From Burkholderiales bacterium (GTDB lineage Bacteria > Pseudomonadota > Gammaproteobacteria > Burkholderiales > Burkholderiaceae_C), in assembly GCA_016192425.1 (NCBI GenBank), contig JACPUE010000011.1, positions 1 to 64,000 on the forward strand: a stretch of DNA of 64,000 bases, written 5' to 3'. Shown piece by piece: positions 1-9,828 of this stretch (position 1 is the stretch's first letter; each line of letters begins with the position of its first letter). The translations under genes and the position numbers were made by a program. Under the pieces are notes generated by a model. That model worked only from the letters and a program-made list of their open reading frames with translations, had not been told where the DNA came from and did no database searches.

Positions 1-361
1 CCCGATTGCGCCCCAACCCGAAGGGCAGTGCCCTTTTCGGGCGGTCTGCGGCGTTGCGATGCTTCGCCCTGCGGGGCTATGGGCTGCGCACCGCGCCTTG
101 CATCCCATCCCGAAAAGAGCGCTGCGTGGCATCAAATAATTTACGGACAAGTTCTTAGGCGCAACTGAGCCGCCATCGGCCTGGATATGCAAGCCGCAAC
201 TACGGACGGGCACAAGGATCACAAGCATTGAAGCAAAATAATGCGGATATCGCACACGCTAGCATAGAAAATGCGCGGCTTCATTGGCGTTTTTGGTTCT
301 ACCCGTTTTGTATTGACCCTTGGAAAATTTACTCCCGAATCACTCAACCAGCCCCTGGCGC
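1..361. other. Leading non-coding stretch before dusA
   Basis: No convincing gene is seen here. A 9-bp inverted repeat (CTTTTCGGG at 33-41, CCCGAAAAG at 109-117) brackets a GC-rich segment that could fold. The part from about 130 to 320 is AT-richer and presumably carries the dusA promoter, but no clear -35/-10 pair can be singled out. No transposase or other mobile gene is visible beside the inverted repeat. Confidence 0.4.
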
Positions 362-1315
362 ATGTCCGTTGCGCCGATGCTGGACTGGACAGACCGCCAC
401 TGCCGCACCCTGCACCGACTGCTGAGCCGCCACGCCCTGCTGTACACCGAAATGGTGACCACCGGCGCACTGTTGCACGGCGACGTGGATCGCCACCTGC
501 GCTACACCGCCGAAGAGCACCCGCTGGCCCTGCAACTGGGTGGCAGCGAGCCCGCAGACCTGGCCGCCTGTGCGCGCCTGGGGGAGCAATGGGGTTATGA
601 CGAAATCAACCTGAACTGCGGCTGCCCCAGCGAGCGCGTGCAGCGCGGCGCCTTTGGTGCCTGCCTCATGAAAGAGCCGCTCCTGGTGGCCGACTGCGTG
701 AAGGCCATGGTGGATGCGGTGCAGGTGCCGGTGACGGTGAAGCACCGCATCGGCATCGACCAGGAGGAGAGCTACGCCTTTGTGCGCGACTTCGTGGGCA
801 CTGTGGCGCAGGCGGGCTGCCAAGTCTTTATCGTGCATGCACGCAATGCCTGGCTGCAAGGCCTCTCGCCCAAGGAAAACCGCGATATCCCACCGTTGCG
901 CTACGAGGTGGCGCACCGGCTCAAGCAGGACTTTCCGCACCTGACCATTGCCGTCAACGGCGGCATACGCACCGACGAGGCCGTGCAGGCGCAGTTGCAG
1001 CACGTCGATGGCGTGATGGTGGGCCGCGAGGCTTACCACAACCCATGGTGGCTGGCGCGCTGGGACAGCCTCTACTTCGGCGCACCCGAGCGCCACCTGA
1101 GCGTAGAAGCCGTGGAAGAAGCCATGGTGGACTACATGGAGCGCGAAGCCGCACAGCACGGCACGCCCTGGTACCCCATTGCGCGCCACATGCTGGGCCT
1201 GCGCCACGGCCTGCCCGGCGCCCGGCGCTGGCGCCAGGTCTGGAGCGACCACCGCCTCAAGCACCTGCCTGCGCACGAAGTGGCGGCCCAGGCACGCGTT
1301 CAGGAATCCAGGTAG
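362..1315 (+). CDS. dusA: tRNA-dihydrouridine(20/20a) synthase DusA
   Basis: FMN-dependent enzyme that reduces specific uridines in the tRNA D-loop to dihydrouridine with NADPH. The protein is 317 aa from the ATG at 362. It opens with the Dus signature PMLDWTDRHCR (about residues 5-15) and has the catalytic-cysteine block NCGCPSERVQ.G.FGACLM near residues 84-105, followed by VTVKHRIGID, VHARNAWLQGL and the FMN-phosphate loop region VNGGI...GVMVGREAY. The extended C-terminal block ending in HRLKHLP is the DusA rather than the DusB/C type. An in-frame TTG at 320 would add 14 residues with no recognisable homology, so the ATG is preferred although no strong Shine-Dalgarno precedes it. It stands alone, with phaZ starting 110 bp downstream. 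Confidence 0.93.
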   Translation: MSVAPMLDWTDRHCRTLHRLLSRHALLYTEMVTTGALLHGDVDRHLRYTAEEHPLALQLGGSEPADLAACARLGEQWGYDEINLNCGCPSERVQRGAFGACLMKEPLLVADCVKAMVDAVQVPVTVKHRIGIDQEESYAFVRDFVGTVAQAGCQVFIVHARNAWLQGLSPKENRDIPPLRYEVAHRLKQDFPHLTIAVNGGIRTDEAVQAQLQHVDGVMVGREAYHNPWWLARWDSLYFGAPERHLSVEAVEEAMVDYMEREAAQHGTPWYPIARHMLGLRHGLPGARRWRQVWSDHRLKHLPAHEVAAQARVQESR

Positions 1316-1325
1316 CGCTGCAGCC

Positions 1326-1342
1326 AGCCCCCATCGGGGGCT
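1326..1342 (+). other. GC-rich hairpin after dusA
   Basis: Perfect 7-bp arms AGCCCCC and GGGGGCT separated by 3 nt lie just after the dusA stop. There is no following T-run, so it is at best a weak or Rho-assisted terminator. Confidence 0.3.
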
Positions 1343-1396
1343 CGGGACGGCCGGACAGGTCACCCCTGCATGCAACCGTAAGCAAATACTGCTATA

Positions 1397-1407
1397 TTGC
1401 ACTGCAA
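1397..1407. promoter_or_regulatory. TTGCACTGCAA palindrome upstream of phaZ
   Basis: The perfect odd palindrome TTGCA-C-TGCAA lies 19 bp before the phaZ start codon. PhaR-type regulators of PHA metabolism bind TGC/GCA-rich palindromes near PHA genes, so this is a plausible PhaR operator (inference). The same ten bases TTGCACTGCA recur at 12891-12900 upstream of a mini-ORF next to the phaCAB operon. Confidence 0.4.
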
Positions 1408-1425
1408 CATTTTTGGGATTGCTCC

Positions 1426-2946
1426 ATGCTCTACAAGATTTACGAAACCCAGCGCTCATTCATGGAGCCCTTTGCCGATTTCGCAATGGCGGCTTCCAAG
1501 TTCTACAGCAACCCCTTGTCGCCGCTGCAGAAAACGCCTCTCGCCCAGCGCATTGCGGCAGCGTACGACCTGCTTTACCGCCTGGGCAAGGATTACGAGA
1601 AGCCCGAATTCAGCATCAAGACCGTGCCTGTCGATGGGGTGGACGTCGCCATCCACGAGCGTGTGGAAGTCAACAAGCCCTTTTGCGAACTGCGCCGCTT
1701 CAAACGCTTTTCCGACGACCCCAGAACCCTGGAAAAACTCAAGGGCCAGCCCGTGGTGCTGATCGTGGCGCCGCTCTCAGGCCACTACGCCACACTGCTG
1801 CGTGAAACCGTGCGGTCCATGCTTGGCGACCACAAGGTGTACATCACCGACTGGAAAAACGCCCGCATGGTGCCTCTGTCCGAGGGCGACTTCCACCTCG
1901 ACGACTACGTGAACTACGTACAGGAATTCATCCGCCACCTGCAAAAAGCCTATGGCAACTGCCATGTGGTCAGCGTATGCCAGCCCACGGTGCCGGTGCT
2001 TGCAGCGGTGTCGCTCATGGCCAGCCGAGGGGAAGCCACGCCCCTGTCGCTCACCATGATGGGCGGCCCCATCGATGCCCGCAAATCGCCCACCGCCGTC
2101 AACAACCTGGCCAGCGAGCGCAGCTTCGAGTGGTTCGAGAACAACGTGATCTACCGCGTGCCCGAGAACTTCCCCGGTGCGGGCCGCCGCGTGTACCCAG
2201 GCTTCCTGCAGCACGCAGGCTTTGTGGCCATGAACCCGGACCGCCACGCCGTCAACCACTACGACTACTTCAAGAACCTGATCAAGGGCGACGGCAGCAG
2301 CACCGAGGCGCACCGCAAGTTCTACGACGAGTACAACGCCGTGCTCGACATGGATGCGCACTACTACCTGGAAACCATCCAGACCGTGTTCCAGGAATTC
2401 CGCCTCGTGCATGGCACCTGGGATGTGCGCTCGCCAGAAGGCAAGCTCGAACGCGTACGCCCGCAGGATATCCACCAGGGTGCGCTGCTCACCATCGAGG
2501 GCGAGTTGGACGATATTTCCGGCGCGGGCCAGACCCACGCCGCGCATGGCCTGTGCACTGGGTTGCCCTCCAAGGAACAGCGCCACATCGAAGTGAAGGA
2601 AGCAGGCCACTACGGCATTTTCAGCGGACGGCGCTGGCGCGAGTTTGTGTACCCGCAGGTACGAAGCTTTATCCGTGAACACCAGGCGGCCCTGGCAAGC
2701 ACCTCGGCAGCAGCGGCCGCCCCGGCCACAGTCGTGGAGCCGCCCCCAACCAAGACTGCAGCCGCGGCCCCCAGCGCCAGCAAAGCCAAGGCCCAGAGCG
2801 CCGTGGTGAACAATAAGGATGCCGCTACGCCCCCCCCCGCAACACGCTGGGCAGGTGCCCAGGCACCTGCAGCATTGGCCGAAGCGGCGACTGCGGTCAA
2901 GAAAGCGCCCGCCAAGAAAGCTCCCAGCAAAGCAAAATTTGCCTGA
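1426..2946 (+). CDS. phaZ: Intracellular polyhydroxyalkanoate depolymerase
   Basis: Mobilises stored PHB granules in the cytoplasm. The protein is 506 aa from ATG 1426 (MLYKIYETQR..., the typical family start). It is an alpha/beta-hydrolase-like protein with a cysteine nucleophile in the block SVCQPTVPV (Cys about residue 185), as in the Ralstonia PhaZ1 family. The last ~90 residues are a low-complexity Ala/Pro/Lys tail (KKAPAKKAPSKAKF at the end) that is longer than the catalytic fold needs; similar basic tails occur on granule-associated proteins, so a role in granule or DNA contact is possible (inference). A TTGCACTGCAA palindrome sits just upstream. It is physically separate from phaCAB at 13-17 kb. 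The open frame extends further upstream, over the dusA 3' end, but that part is not PhaZ-like. Confidence 0.92.
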   Translation: MLYKIYETQRSFMEPFADFAMAASKFYSNPLSPLQKTPLAQRIAAAYDLLYRLGKDYEKPEFSIKTVPVDGVDVAIHERVEVNKPFCELRRFKRFSDDPRTLEKLKGQPVVLIVAPLSGHYATLLRETVRSMLGDHKVYITDWKNARMVPLSEGDFHLDDYVNYVQEFIRHLQKAYGNCHVVSVCQPTVPVLAAVSLMASRGEATPLSLTMMGGPIDARKSPTAVNNLASERSFEWFENNVIYRVPENFPGAGRRVYPGFLQHAGFVAMNPDRHAVNHYDYFKNLIKGDGSSTEAHRKFYDEYNAVLDMDAHYYLETIQTVFQEFRLVHGTWDVRSPEGKLERVRPQDIHQGALLTIEGELDDISGAGQTHAAHGLCTGLPSKEQRHIEVKEAGHYGIFSGRRWREFVYPQVRSFIREHQAALASTSAAAAAPATVVEPPPTKTAAAAPSASKAKAQSAVVNNKDAATPPPATRWAGAQAPAALAEAATAVKKAPAKKAPSKAKFA

Positions 2947-2951
2947 ACACC

Positions 2952-3638
2952 TTGCCCGACACCGCTGCTTCTGAAATCCTTTTCCAACGCCTGCTGGATG
3001 CACTGCCGCAAACACAGTGCCAACGCTGCGGGTACGAAGACTGCGCCGCGTACGCCCGGGCCATGGCGGTGGGAGAGGCAAACATCAACCGCTGCCCACC
3101 CGGTGGAGCCCAGGGCGTGGCGCGCCTTGCCGCGCTGACAGGCCGACCCTTGTGTGCGCTGGATGCCACATGCGGCGCGCAAGAGCCGCGCAGTGTGGTG
3201 CTTATCGACGAAGACTGGTGCATAGGCTGCACGCTGTGCATCAAGGCCTGCCCGGTCGATGCCATCGTGGGTGCCAACAAACTCATGCACACCGTGCTGG
3301 CGCAGGATTGCACCGGCTGCGGGCTATGCATTCCCGCCTGCCCGGTGGACTGCATCGCCTCCATCAATGCAAGCGGTAGCGCCACGGGCTGGGATGCCTG
3401 GTCAGCAGTGCAGGCCCAGCATGCGCGGCAGCGCTATGCGCAGCACCAGCAACGGCTTGCTCGCCAAGCCCGTGCCGAAGCTGCTTCAGGCGCCAGCACT
3501 ACAACGCCAACGGACGCCGCGCCGCATATTGCGGCACCGGATCCCGCCACTGCGGCACAACAGCCCCATTCACGCCAGGCTGCCATCGCGCAGGCTTTGG
3601 AACGCGCCCGCGCCTTGCGCAAGACCGCCCCCGGATAG
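2952..3638 (+). CDS. RnfB/RsxB-type ferredoxin-like electron transfer protein
   Basis: A 228-aa soluble iron-sulfur protein. Residues about 20-60 form a four-cysteine Fe4S4 (Fes) domain, TQCQRCGYEDC...RCPPGG. Residues about 80-135 hold two ferredoxin motifs, CIGCTLCIKACP and CTGCGLCIPACP. The C-terminal ~70 residues are Gln/Ala-rich and probably disordered. Full RnfB has an N-terminal membrane helix; this protein starts directly at the Fes domain, and no other rnf gene is nearby, so an Rnf complex is not implied by context. Such stand-alone RnfB-like proteins are common in beta-proteobacteria; an electron donor role is an inference. The start is a TTG six bases after the phaZ stop; no in-frame ATG exists near the N-terminus. 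It converges with the chemoreceptor gene, 7 bp away. Confidence 0.8.
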   Translation: MPDTAASEILFQRLLDALPQTQCQRCGYEDCAAYARAMAVGEANINRCPPGGAQGVARLAALTGRPLCALDATCGAQEPRSVVLIDEDWCIGCTLCIKACPVDAIVGANKLMHTVLAQDCTGCGLCIPACPVDCIASINASGSATGWDAWSAVQAQHARQRYAQHQQRLARQARAEAASGASTTTPTDAAPHIAAPDPATAAQQPHSRQAAIAQALERARALRKTAPG

Positions 3639-3645
3639 AGCGCGC

Positions 3646-5211
3646 TTACCTGCCGACCAGGGTCTTGTACACGCCGCAGCCCACGTACAAATCATCCAAC
3701 TGGCAAACAAAGGACATCTTGGTCTGCACTGTGCCTGTGGTGGGGTTCTGGATGTCGTATTCCACCCAGCCGGGTTCGCGCTCGGCCTGAGCGAAGATGT
3801 CGCTCACCAAGCGATCCCCGGCAATGCCCGGAATGTCCTGCACCCGCGTGCCCACCTTGGCGGGATTGCCGCCAAAGGCCAGGTAGGTACCTGCCGTGTC
3901 AAGGGCGAAGACGTACATGTCCCGGTCGTGGTAGGGCTGCGCCGGATCGGTGACGGTGCGCAAGAACTGCTCACGCCCCACCCGGCGGTGCAATTGGGCA
4001 GCCTGCGTGACCAGGGCAACCGCTTCATCTGCCGTACCCTGTTGCAGCCGGAAGGAGGAGACTGCAAGCGCCAAAGTTCCAGCCCGGTCTTGCAAGGCTT
4101 CTGTCTGGCTGACGGTGTATTCGACCATCTGTGCGTTTTGCTGGGTGATCTGGTCAAGCTGGCCCACCGCCGTGCTGATTTCCTGCAGGCCAGTGCTCTG
4201 TTCGGCGGCGGAAGTGGCGATTTCGGACATGGTGTTTGCCAGCGAGCGGATGGCATCGTTCATCTGGCTGATGCCCTGCCCCGCCGAGCCGATGAGCCCG
4301 GCACTGGTTTCCACCTGTTCGACCGTGGTGCCGATGAGGGCGCGGATCTCACGTGCCGCTTCAGCCGAACGCCCGGCCAGCATACGCACCTCGGATGCCA
4401 CCACGGCAAACCCCCGGCCCTGCTCACCGGCACGCGCTGCCTCCACGGCCGCATTCAGCGCCAAGATGTTGGTCTGGAAGGCAATGCCGTCGATCACGCC
4501 GATGATTTCATTCATGCGCCGGGCACCCTGCTGGATGCCCTGCACCGACTGCACAGCCCGTTGCATCGCCTGGGCGCCTTCGGCAGCCTCGCGGCTGACG
4601 CGGCTGGCGCGTTCATCGGCCGCGTGCACGCTGTGCTGGTTGCTTTGCACCGTACCGGAAAGCTCCTCCACGCTGGCGGCGGTCTGCTCCAGGTTGGCGG
4701 CTTGCTGCTCGGTGCGCTCGGCCAGGGCGCGGCTGTCGCGCCCCAGGCTTTGCCCCGCATGGGCCACCAGCGCCGCGTTGCTGCGAATGTCGGCCACCAT
4801 GGCCGAGAGCGTTTGCACCATGCGGTCGAGCAAACGCATCAGTTCAGCGACTTCATCGTTTCCCTGTGCGGCCAGGCGCACGGACAAATCACCCTTTGCA
4901 GAGCGATCCATGGACTGTGCCAATACCCTCAAGCCTGCGCTCAGATTGACGTAAAGCGCCAGCATGAGATAGCCCAGCACCAGCACCCCGCCCAGCAGCA
5001 CCCCGCCCACCGCCATGGCCGACGCACCCGACACGGCCATCAAGGCCAGAACCACCACCAACACCAGCACGCCCAGGCCCAGCAGCAAGAGTTTCCCTGG
5101 AAGCCGCATGGAGCCCATGAGCTTCAAGCCTGGCCGCAGAAAATAGGATGGAGTTTGTTCCACCGATGTCACCTTGTCGTTATGGATATGAATTTGGCGC
5201 GCAATACGCAA
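3646..5211 (-). CDS. Methyl-accepting chemotaxis protein with C-terminal Cache-like domain
   Basis: Chemoreceptor with unusual architecture. Residues about 40-60 and 65-90 are two adjacent membrane helices with almost no periplasmic loop. A HAMP-like segment follows, then the MCP signalling hairpin, whose tip has the diagnostic stretch [20 protein letters not shown]. After the signalling domain comes a ~120-residue C-terminal domain ([26 protein letters not shown]..) that resembles a single Cache/PAS-like sensor domain and would be cytoplasmic. The input domain is therefore behind, not before, the signalling hairpin. The upstream-most possible start is a TTG at 5211; an ATG at 5118 (MGSMRLPGK) is equally plausible and keeps both helices. 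Transcribed divergently from dapC. Confidence 0.85.
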   Translation of the reverse strand: MRIARQIHIHNDKVTSVEQTPSYFLRPGLKLMGSMRLPGKLLLLGLGVLVLVVVLALMAVSGASAMAVGGVLLGGVLVLGYLMLALYVNLSAGLRVLAQSMDRSAKGDLSVRLAAQGNDEVAELMRLLDRMVQTLSAMVADIRSNAALVAHAGQSLGRDSRALAERTEQQAANLEQTAASVEELSGTVQSNQHSVHAADERASRVSREAAEGAQAMQRAVQSVQGIQQGARRMNEIIGVIDGIAFQTNILALNAAVEAARAGEQGRGFAVVASEVRMLAGRSAEAAREIRALIGTTVEQVETSAGLIGSAGQGISQMNDAIRSLANTMSEIATSAAEQSTGLQEISTAVGQLDQITQQNAQMVEYTVSQTEALQDRAGTLALAVSSFRLQQGTADEAVALVTQAAQLHRRVGREQFLRTVTDPAQPYHDRDMYVFALDTAGTYLAFGGNPAKVGTRVQDIPGIAGDRLVSDIFAQAEREPGWVEYDIQNPTTGTVQTKMSFVCQLDDLYVGCGVYKTLVGR

Positions 5212-5376
5212 TGCAAGTCAAGGGAAGAAACCTGCACGACCTGCCCCTGCACACCCGTTTGTTGCGCATTGTGTGACAGATTTCGTTCAGATGACTTACA
5301 TCACAAAAGAGCGAACAGCCCCAGCCCCGGTTCTGCCTGGCAAGGTCCGCGCCCGCATCACCCATAATCACGCCCC

Positions 5377-6591
5377 ATGAATCCCCTGCTTTCGCGATTG
5401 CAGCCTTACCCGTTCGAGCGGCTGCGGCAGTTGTTTGCCGACATCACACCCTCCCCCGCACACAGCCCCATCAGCCTGGGCATTGGCGAACCACGCCACG
5501 CCACCCCGGCATTCATCCAGCAGGCCCTGGTCGATGGCCTGGGCGGGCTGTCCGCCTACCCCGCCACCGCAGGCGAGCCGCGCCTGCGCCAGGCGTTTGC
5601 CGATTGGCTGCAGCGCCGCTACGGCCTGCAGGTGGATGCAGCCACGCAGGTGCTGCCCGTCAACGGCTCGCGCGAGGCCTTGTTTGCCTTTGTGCAAACG
5701 GTGATCGACCCCAGCGCGGGTGAGCCGGTGGTGGTGCTGCCCAACCCCTTCTACCAAATCTATGAAGGCGCCACGCTGCTGGCGGGCGCGGCGCCGTTCT
5801 ATGCCCCGAGCGACCCGGCACGCAACTTTGCGGTGGACTGGGACAGCGTGCCCGATGCGGTGTGGCAGCGCACGCAGCTGCTGTTTGTCTGCTCGCCCGG
5901 CAACCCCACGGGTGCCGTGATGCCGCTGGCCGAATGGGAAAAGCTGTTTGCCTTGTCGGACCGGCACGGCTTTGTGATTGCCTCGGACGAGTGCTACAGC
6001 GAGATCTACTTCCGCGACGAGCCCCCGCTGGGCGGCCTGGAGGCCGCAGCCCGCCTGGGCCGCAAGGATTTCCGCAACCTGCTGGCCTTCACCAGCCTGT
6101 CCAAGCGCAGCAACGTGCCGGGGCTGCGCAGCGGTTTTGTGGCGGGCGATGCACAGCTCGTCAAAGCCTTCCTGCTCTACCGCACCTACCATGGCAGCGC
6201 CATGGGGCCGGCCATTCAGGCCGCCAGCGTGGCCGCCTGGAGCGACGAGCAGCATGTGGTGGAGAACCGCGCGCTGTACCGTGCCAAGTTTGCCCAGGTC
6301 ACGCCCCTGCTCGCACCCGTGATGGACGTGCAACTGCCCGACGCCGGGTTCTACCTATGGGCCGGTGTGCCGCCCGCGCTGGGCATGAGCGACACCGACT
6401 TCGCGCGCGCCCTGCTGGCTCAATACAATGTCACGGTGCTGCCCGGCAGCTACCTCGCGCGTGATGCGCAAGGCGGCAACCCCGGTGCAGGCCGCGTACG
6501 CATGGCGCTGGTGGCCGAAACCGCCGAGTGCGTGGAAGCCGCGCAGCGCATCGTCCAGTTCATCCAATCGCAACCTGTTCAGCATCCATGA
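5377..6591 (+). CDS. dapC: N-succinyldiaminopimelate aminotransferase
   Basis: PLP-dependent class I aminotransferase of the succinylase branch of meso-diaminopimelate/lysine synthesis, converting N-succinyl-2-amino-6-oxopimelate to N-succinyl-LL-diaminopimelate. The protein is 404 aa. It has the fold-type I landmarks: [20 protein letters not shown], and the PLP-lysine block [15 protein letters not shown] with Lys about residue 243. The N-terminus ([14 protein letters not shown]) and glycine-rich GIGEP match DapC. The stop codon overlaps the dapD start (ATGA), so translation is coupled to the next step of the same pathway. Confidence 0.93.
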   Translation: MNPLLSRLQPYPFERLRQLFADITPSPAHSPISLGIGEPRHATPAFIQQALVDGLGGLSAYPATAGEPRLRQAFADWLQRRYGLQVDAATQVLPVNGSREALFAFVQTVIDPSAGEPVVVLPNPFYQIYEGATLLAGAAPFYAPSDPARNFAVDWDSVPDAVWQRTQLLFVCSPGNPTGAVMPLAEWEKLFALSDRHGFVIASDECYSEIYFRDEPPLGGLEAAARLGRKDFRNLLAFTSLSKRSNVPGLRSGFVAGDAQLVKAFLLYRTYHGSAMGPAIQAASVAAWSDEQHVVENRALYRAKFAQVTPLLAPVMDVQLPDAGFYLWAGVPPALGMSDTDFARALLAQYNVTVLPGSYLARDAQGGNPGAGRVRMALVAETAECVEAAQRIVQFIQSQPVQHP

Positions 6592-7412
6592 CCCAGAATC
6601 TCCAGAGCACCATCGAAACCGCATGGGACAACCGTGCCAGCCTCTCTGCCAGCACCGCCCCCGCCGAGGTGCGCGATGCCGTGGAGCATGTGATTGCCGA
6701 GCTCGACAGCGGCCGCCTGCGCGTAGCCACCCGCGAGGCGGTGGGCCAGTGGACCGTGCACCAGTGGATCAAGAAGGCGGTGCTGCTGTCCTTCCGCCTG
6801 CGCGACAACGAAATCATGTGCGCTGGCGACCTGCACTTCTACGACAAGGTGCCCGCCAAGTACACCCACCTGAGCGCCGAGGAAATGGCCGCCACGGGCG
6901 TGCGTGTGGTGCCGCCCGCCATGGTGCGCCGCGGCAGCTACGTGGCCAAGGGCGCGATCCTGATGCCCTCGTTCGTGAACATCGGCGGCTACGTCGATGA
7001 GGGCACCATGGTGGACACCTGGGCCGCCGTCGGCTCCTGCGCCCAGGTGGGCAAGAACGTGCACCTGTCGGGCGGCGTGGGCCTGGGCGGCGTGCTCGAA
7101 CCCCTGCAGGCCAACCCGACCATCATCGAGGACAACTGCTTCATCGGCGCGCGCTCAGAGGTCGTCGAAGGCGTGATCGTCGAGGAAAACTGCGTCATCA
7201 GCATGGGCGTGTTCATCGGCCAGAGCACCCCTATCTACGACCGCGCCAGCGGCGAAATCACCTATGGCCGCGTGCCTGCGGGGTCGGTGGTGGTGAGCGG
7301 CAGCCTGCCCAAGGACGGCGGCCGCTACAACCTGAGCGCAGCCATCATCGTCAAGCGCGTGGATGCCCAGACCCGCGCCAAAACCAGCCTCAACGACCTG
7401 CTGCGCGACTGA
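6588..7412 (+). CDS. dapD: 2,3,4,5-tetrahydropyridine-2,6-dicarboxylate N-succinyltransferase
   Basis: Transfers succinyl from succinyl-CoA to tetrahydrodipicolinate, the step before DapC. The protein is 274 aa, the usual DapD length, starting [17 protein letters not shown]. The C-terminal half is a left-handed beta-helix of hexapeptide repeats ([43 protein letters not shown]). The acceptor-site region [12 protein letters not shown] is present. ATG at 6588 overlaps the dapC stop by 4 nt; an upstream in-frame start would only extend into dapC. Confidence 0.96.
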   Translation: MTQNLQSTIETAWDNRASLSASTAPAEVRDAVEHVIAELDSGRLRVATREAVGQWTVHQWIKKAVLLSFRLRDNEIMCAGDLHFYDKVPAKYTHLSAEEMAATGVRVVPPAMVRRGSYVAKGAILMPSFVNIGGYVDEGTMVDTWAAVGSCAQVGKNVHLSGGVGLGGVLEPLQANPTIIEDNCFIGARSEVVEGVIVEENCVISMGVFIGQSTPIYDRASGEITYGRVPAGSVVVSGSLPKDGGRYNLSAAIIVKRVDAQTRAKTSLNDLLRD

Positions 7413-7462
7413 CACGACGCGCCCGATCACGCCGGAACCACGCATCACAGAGGGACAACCGC

Positions 7463-8632
7463 ATGAGCACGATGGAACGCATCCTGCGCCTGATGGCCGA
7501 AAAAAACGCCTCGGACGTGTACCTGTCGGCCAATGCGCCGGCGCTGATCAAGATCAACGGCGAGTGCGTGCAGATCAACAACCAGATCCTGCCGCCCGAG
7601 GCCCCCAAGAACCTGATTGCCGAAGTGGTGCCGCCGCACCGCATCGAGGAGCTGGAAGAGACCGGCGAACTCAACATGGGGGTGCCGCTCACCGGCGTAG
7701 GGCGCTTTCGCGTCAGCGCCATGCGCCAGCGTGGCAGCTATGCGGTGGTCATCCGCTTCATCAGCCAGCATATTCCGGAGCTGGGCGAGTTGAACCTGCC
7801 CACCGTACTGGGCGACCTGATCATGGAAAAGCGCGGCCTCATCCTGGTGGTGGGCGCCACGGGCTCGGGCAAGAGCACCTCGCTGGCCTCCATGATCGAC
7901 AGGCGCAATGGGCTGTTGACCGGCCACATCCTGACCATCGAAGACCCGGTGGAATACCAGTTCCGCAACCGCAAGTCCATCGTCAACCAGCGCGAGATCG
8001 GCAGCGACACCCAATCGCTGCAGATCGCGCTGAAAAACGCACTGCGCCAGGCGCCGGACGTGATCCTGATCGGTGAAATCCGCGACCGCGAGACCATGTC
8101 CGCCGCCATCGCCTACGCGCAGTCGGGCCACCTGTGCCTGGCCACGCTGCACGCCAACAACAGCTACCAGGCGCTCAACCGCGTGCTGAGCTTCTACCCC
8201 GTGGAAGTGCGCCCCACGCTGCTGGGCGACCTGGCTGCGGCGCTCAAGGCCATCATCTCGCAGCGCCTGGTGCGCACCACCGAAGGCCTGCGCTTGCCCG
8301 CCGTGGAGGTCATGCTCAACACCAAGCTGGTGGCCGACCTGATCGAAAATGGCGACTTCTCCGGCGTGCGCGACGCCATGGAAAAATCCATGGCCGAGGG
8401 CTCGCAAACGTTCGAGGAAGACTTGGCGCGCCTGATCCTGGAAAACCGCATCGACCGCAAGGAGGGCCTGGCCTTTGCCGATTCGCCCACCAACCTGATG
8501 TGGCGCCTGCAAAACGACTTCTCGTTCGCGGCCAAGGCCGCCCAGGCCAGCAAGGACGCACGCGAGGCCCAACAACAGGACGACGCGCCGTCGTTCACCG
8601 AAATCGTGCTCGACATCAAGCCCGAGTCCTGA
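7463..8632 (+). CDS. pilU: Type IV pilus retraction ATPase, PilU-like
   Basis: PilT/PilU-family hexameric ATPase of the cytoplasmic face of type IVa pili, used in twitching and retraction. The protein is 389 aa, longer than a typical PilT (~345) and closer to PilU. Walker A is GATGSGKST (about residues 131-139), the Asp box is [10 protein letters not shown], Walker B is [11 protein letters not shown] and the His box is LATLHANN. The C-terminal ~40 residues after ADSPTNLMW are not in PilT. No other pilus gene is in the window. Embedding between dapD and dapE is a known arrangement in related Comamonadaceae. RBS AGAGGGA lies upstream of the ATG at 7463. Confidence 0.85.
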   Translation: MSTMERILRLMAEKNASDVYLSANAPALIKINGECVQINNQILPPEAPKNLIAEVVPPHRIEELEETGELNMGVPLTGVGRFRVSAMRQRGSYAVVIRFISQHIPELGELNLPTVLGDLIMEKRGLILVVGATGSGKSTSLASMIDRRNGLLTGHILTIEDPVEYQFRNRKSIVNQREIGSDTQSLQIALKNALRQAPDVILIGEIRDRETMSAAIAYAQSGHLCLATLHANNSYQALNRVLSFYPVEVRPTLLGDLAAALKAIISQRLVRTTEGLRLPAVEVMLNTKLVADLIENGDFSGVRDAMEKSMAEGSQTFEEDLARLILENRIDRKEGLAFADSPTNLMWRLQNDFSFAAKAAQASKDAREAQQQDDAPSFTEIVLDIKPES

Positions 8633-8640
8633 TCCCATCC

Positions 8641-9828
8641 ATGTCCCCCACCCTGCAACTGGCCCAGGCGCTCATTGCCCGCCCCTCCGTCACCCCCAGC
8701 GACGCCGATTGCCTGGAACTCATCGCCCAGCGCCTGCAGGCCCTGGGTTTTGCCAACGAGCGCATGGACAGCGGCCCCGAGTCCTTCCGCGTCAGCAATT
8801 TATGGTCAAAAAGGCTTTCAGGGCACGGCAGTGCTGCGCAAGACGCTATTAAAACCATAGTGTTTGAGGGACACACCGACGTCGTTCCCACCGGCCCGCT
8901 GGCCCAATGGGGCAGCGATCCCTTCACCCCCACGGTGCGCGACGGCAAGCTGTACGGCCGGGGCGCCAGTGACATGAAAACCTCCATCGCCGCCTTTGTG
9001 GTTGCGGTAGAGGAGTTTCTGGCCCACACACCCGCGCCCCTGCTGGACATCGCCTTCTTGCTGACCAGCGATGAAGAAGGCCCCTCGGTCGATGGCACCA
9101 AAGTGGTGGTCGAGCGCCTGGCCGCACGCGGCGAGCGGCTGGACTACTGCATCGTGGGAGAGCCCACCTCGGTAAAGCGCACGGGCGACATGATCAAGAA
9201 CGGGCGCCGGGGCACGCTCAGCGGCAAGTTCACCGTGCGCGGCATCCAGGGCCACATTGCCTACCCGCACCTGGCGCGCAACCCCATCCACCAGGCGGTG
9301 CCCGCACTGGCCGAACTGGCCGCCATGCGCTGGGACGAAGGCAACGCCTTCTTCCCGCCCACCAGTTGGCAGATGAGCAACATCCACGGCGGCACGGGTG
9401 CCAGCAACATCATTCCGGGGGAAGTCACCATCGACTTCAACTTCCGCTTCTGCACCGAATCCACGGCTGAAAGCCTCAAGCAGCGCGTGCACGCCGTGCT
9501 CGACCGGCATGAGCTGGAATACGAACTGCAATGGACCCTGGGCGGCCAGCCCTTTCTCACGCCCCCGGGCAACCTGGTGCAGGCGGTGCAACAGGCCATC
9601 GCCCAGGAAACCGGCCTGGCCACCGAACTGTCCACCACCGGCGGCACCAGCGATGGGCGCTTCATCGCCACCCTGTGCCCGCAGGTGATCGAACTGGGGC
9701 CGCCCAACGCCAGCATCCACAAGATCGACGAGCACATTGCGCTGGCAGACATCGAGCCGCTGACAAACATCTACCGCCGTACCCTGGAACACCTGGAGGC
9801 CCAGGCCCGCGCAGGTGCTGCCGCATGA
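8641..9828 (+). CDS. dapE: Succinyl-diaminopimelate desuccinylase
   Basis: M20-family zinc hydrolase that removes succinate from N-succinyl-LL-DAP. The protein is 395 aa from ATG 8641. Metal ligands are in [11 protein letters not shown] (His about residue 78), [17 protein letters not shown] and the C-terminal IHKIDEH block; TGGTSDGRF is also typical. An insertion not expected in Dap[20 protein letters not shown], sits between SNLW and the metal-binding strand; it is encoded exactly by a copy of the dispersed palindromic repeat (8806-8862), which keeps the frame open. The enzyme is presumably still functional because every catalytic motif is intact. The stop overlaps the prmB start (ATGA). Confidence 0.94.
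   Translation: MSPTLQLAQALIARPSVTPSDADCLELIAQRLQALGFANERMDSGPESFRVSNLWSKRLSGHGSAAQDAIKTIVFEGHTDVVPTGPLAQWGSDPFTPTVRDGKLYGRGASDMKTSIAAFVVAVEEFLAHTPAPLLDIAFLLTSDEEGPSVDGTKVVVERLAARGERLDYCIVGEPTSVKRTGDMIKNGRRGTLSGKFTVRGIQGHIAYPHLARNPIHQAVPALAELAAMRWDEGNAFFPPTSWQMSNIHGGTGASNIIPGEVTIDFNFRFCTESTAESLKQRVHAVLDRHELEYELQWTLGGQPFLTPPGNLVQAVQQAIAQETGLATELSTTGGTSDGRFIATLCPQVIELGPPNASIHKIDEHIALADIEPLTNIYRRTLEHLEAQARAGAAA
8806..8862 (+). repeat. Dispersed ~55-bp palindromic repeat, copy 1 (inside dapE)
   Basis: Starts TCAAAAAGGC and ends AAGACGCTATT...CATAG, matching the family pattern TCAAAA-GGCC-AGCGC...AAGCGC-AGCTAT...ATAGC in forward orientation. It adds an in-frame peptide to DapE. Confidence 0.75.

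Noticed and set aside
33-117. Inverted repeat at the left end as an IS terminus
   Set aside because: No transposase, no target duplication and only 9 bp of match; too weak.
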